Origin: Dinochytrium kinnereticum
Lineage: Eukaryota; Chytridiomycota; Chytridiomycetes; Chytridiales; Chytridiaceae
Reading direction: 5' to 3'
NCBI GenBank assembly: GCA_027604005.1
Contig: JADGJT010000177.1
Coordinates: 5,838 to 41,186 of the forward strand
DNA: 35,349 nucleotides
Below, piece by piece: positions 35,134 to 35,349 of this stretch. The position numbers were made by a program, and so were the translations under genes. The notes beneath the pieces are model-generated. The model had not been told where the DNA came from. It was given only the letters and a program-made list of their open reading frames with translations, and made no database searches. How positions within the stretch are numbered: position 1 is the stretch's first letter; each line of letters opens with the position of its first letter.

Positions 35134-35349
35134 ATGCTGAAGTTGTTTTTATCTGTTTGGATTCGTTTTTGGAAGAGTTGTTGGTTGAACGTCATATTAA
35201 TATCATGTTTTTGTCTATGAAATAAAATATCCTACCCACATACATCTCCTGTGAATAGTTTTAAAGTTAAAAACGATACCATACGAAAGAGATGAGGGGG
35301 GTAGTGAGGGATCAAGGAGAGACAAAGTATAAGACTGCGCTGCAAAGAT
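35134..35349 (+). terminator. 3' flank of last gene with candidate poly(A) signal at 35221
   Basis: AATAAA at 35221-35226 lies 88 bp after the stop at 35133. The rest of the window to its right edge shows no gene. Confidence 0.45.

Overview
The window is eukaryotic nuclear DNA, most likely from an early-diverging, chitin-walled fungus; a zoosporic (chytrid-type) fungus is my best guess. The evidence is intron-rich genes with compact GT-AG introns (mostly 41-160 nt, CTAAC/CTGAC-like branch points), a fungal-type homeobox gene, a chitin-type LPMO with a CBM19-like tail, a fungal-type glutamine:fructose-6-phosphate amidotransferase and long Ser/Thr-rich secreted proteins. The species assignment is inference. 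No rRNA, tRNA, CRISPR array or intact transposon was seen. All gene models below were joined by hand from splice sites and reading-frame continuity.

Layout, left half. A von Willebrand A-type secreted protein runs off the left edge on the minus strand (<1-3386). A homeobox transcription factor follows on plus (4064-5750). The gene at 6092-10074 (minus) encodes a ~1200-aa secreted protein in which an unrecognised six-cysteine domain occurs twice. The two copies are built from exons of identical length (157 + 165 nt), and each is followed by a 440-480-aa Ser/Thr/Lys repeat linker. Next is a cluster of three paralogous four-TM proteins resembling the LAPTM family (10202-11150 minus, 12862-14379 plus, 14830-15963 plus), with a BTB-like gene (11300-12529 minus) inside it.

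Layout, right half. A polytopic membrane protein (16096-17256 minus) lies head-to-head, 69 bp apart, with a Cid1/TUT-type nucleotidyltransferase (17326-21034). Then, all on plus, come an arrestin-like adaptor (21362-22828), an LPMO-CBM protein (23283-24105), a membrane-anchored TAP-like serine hydrolase (24732-26983) with a decayed copy of part of itself just downstream (about 27250-27580), glutamine:fructose-6-P amidotransferase (28453-31482), an ACAD10/11-like acyl-CoA dehydrogenase ending in a peroxisomal AKL signal (32002-33683) and a small coiled-coil/His-Pro-rich protein (34176-35133).

There is no operon logic. The themes that link genes are surface/secretion (VWA, duplicated-domain protein, LPMO, LAPTM-like proteins, tethered hydrolase) and chitin metabolism (amidotransferase for UDP-GlcNAc supply, LPMO for chitin attack). 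The best candidate for something undescribed is the duplicated six-cysteine domain with its repeat linkers. The LAPTM-like paralogue cluster is second.
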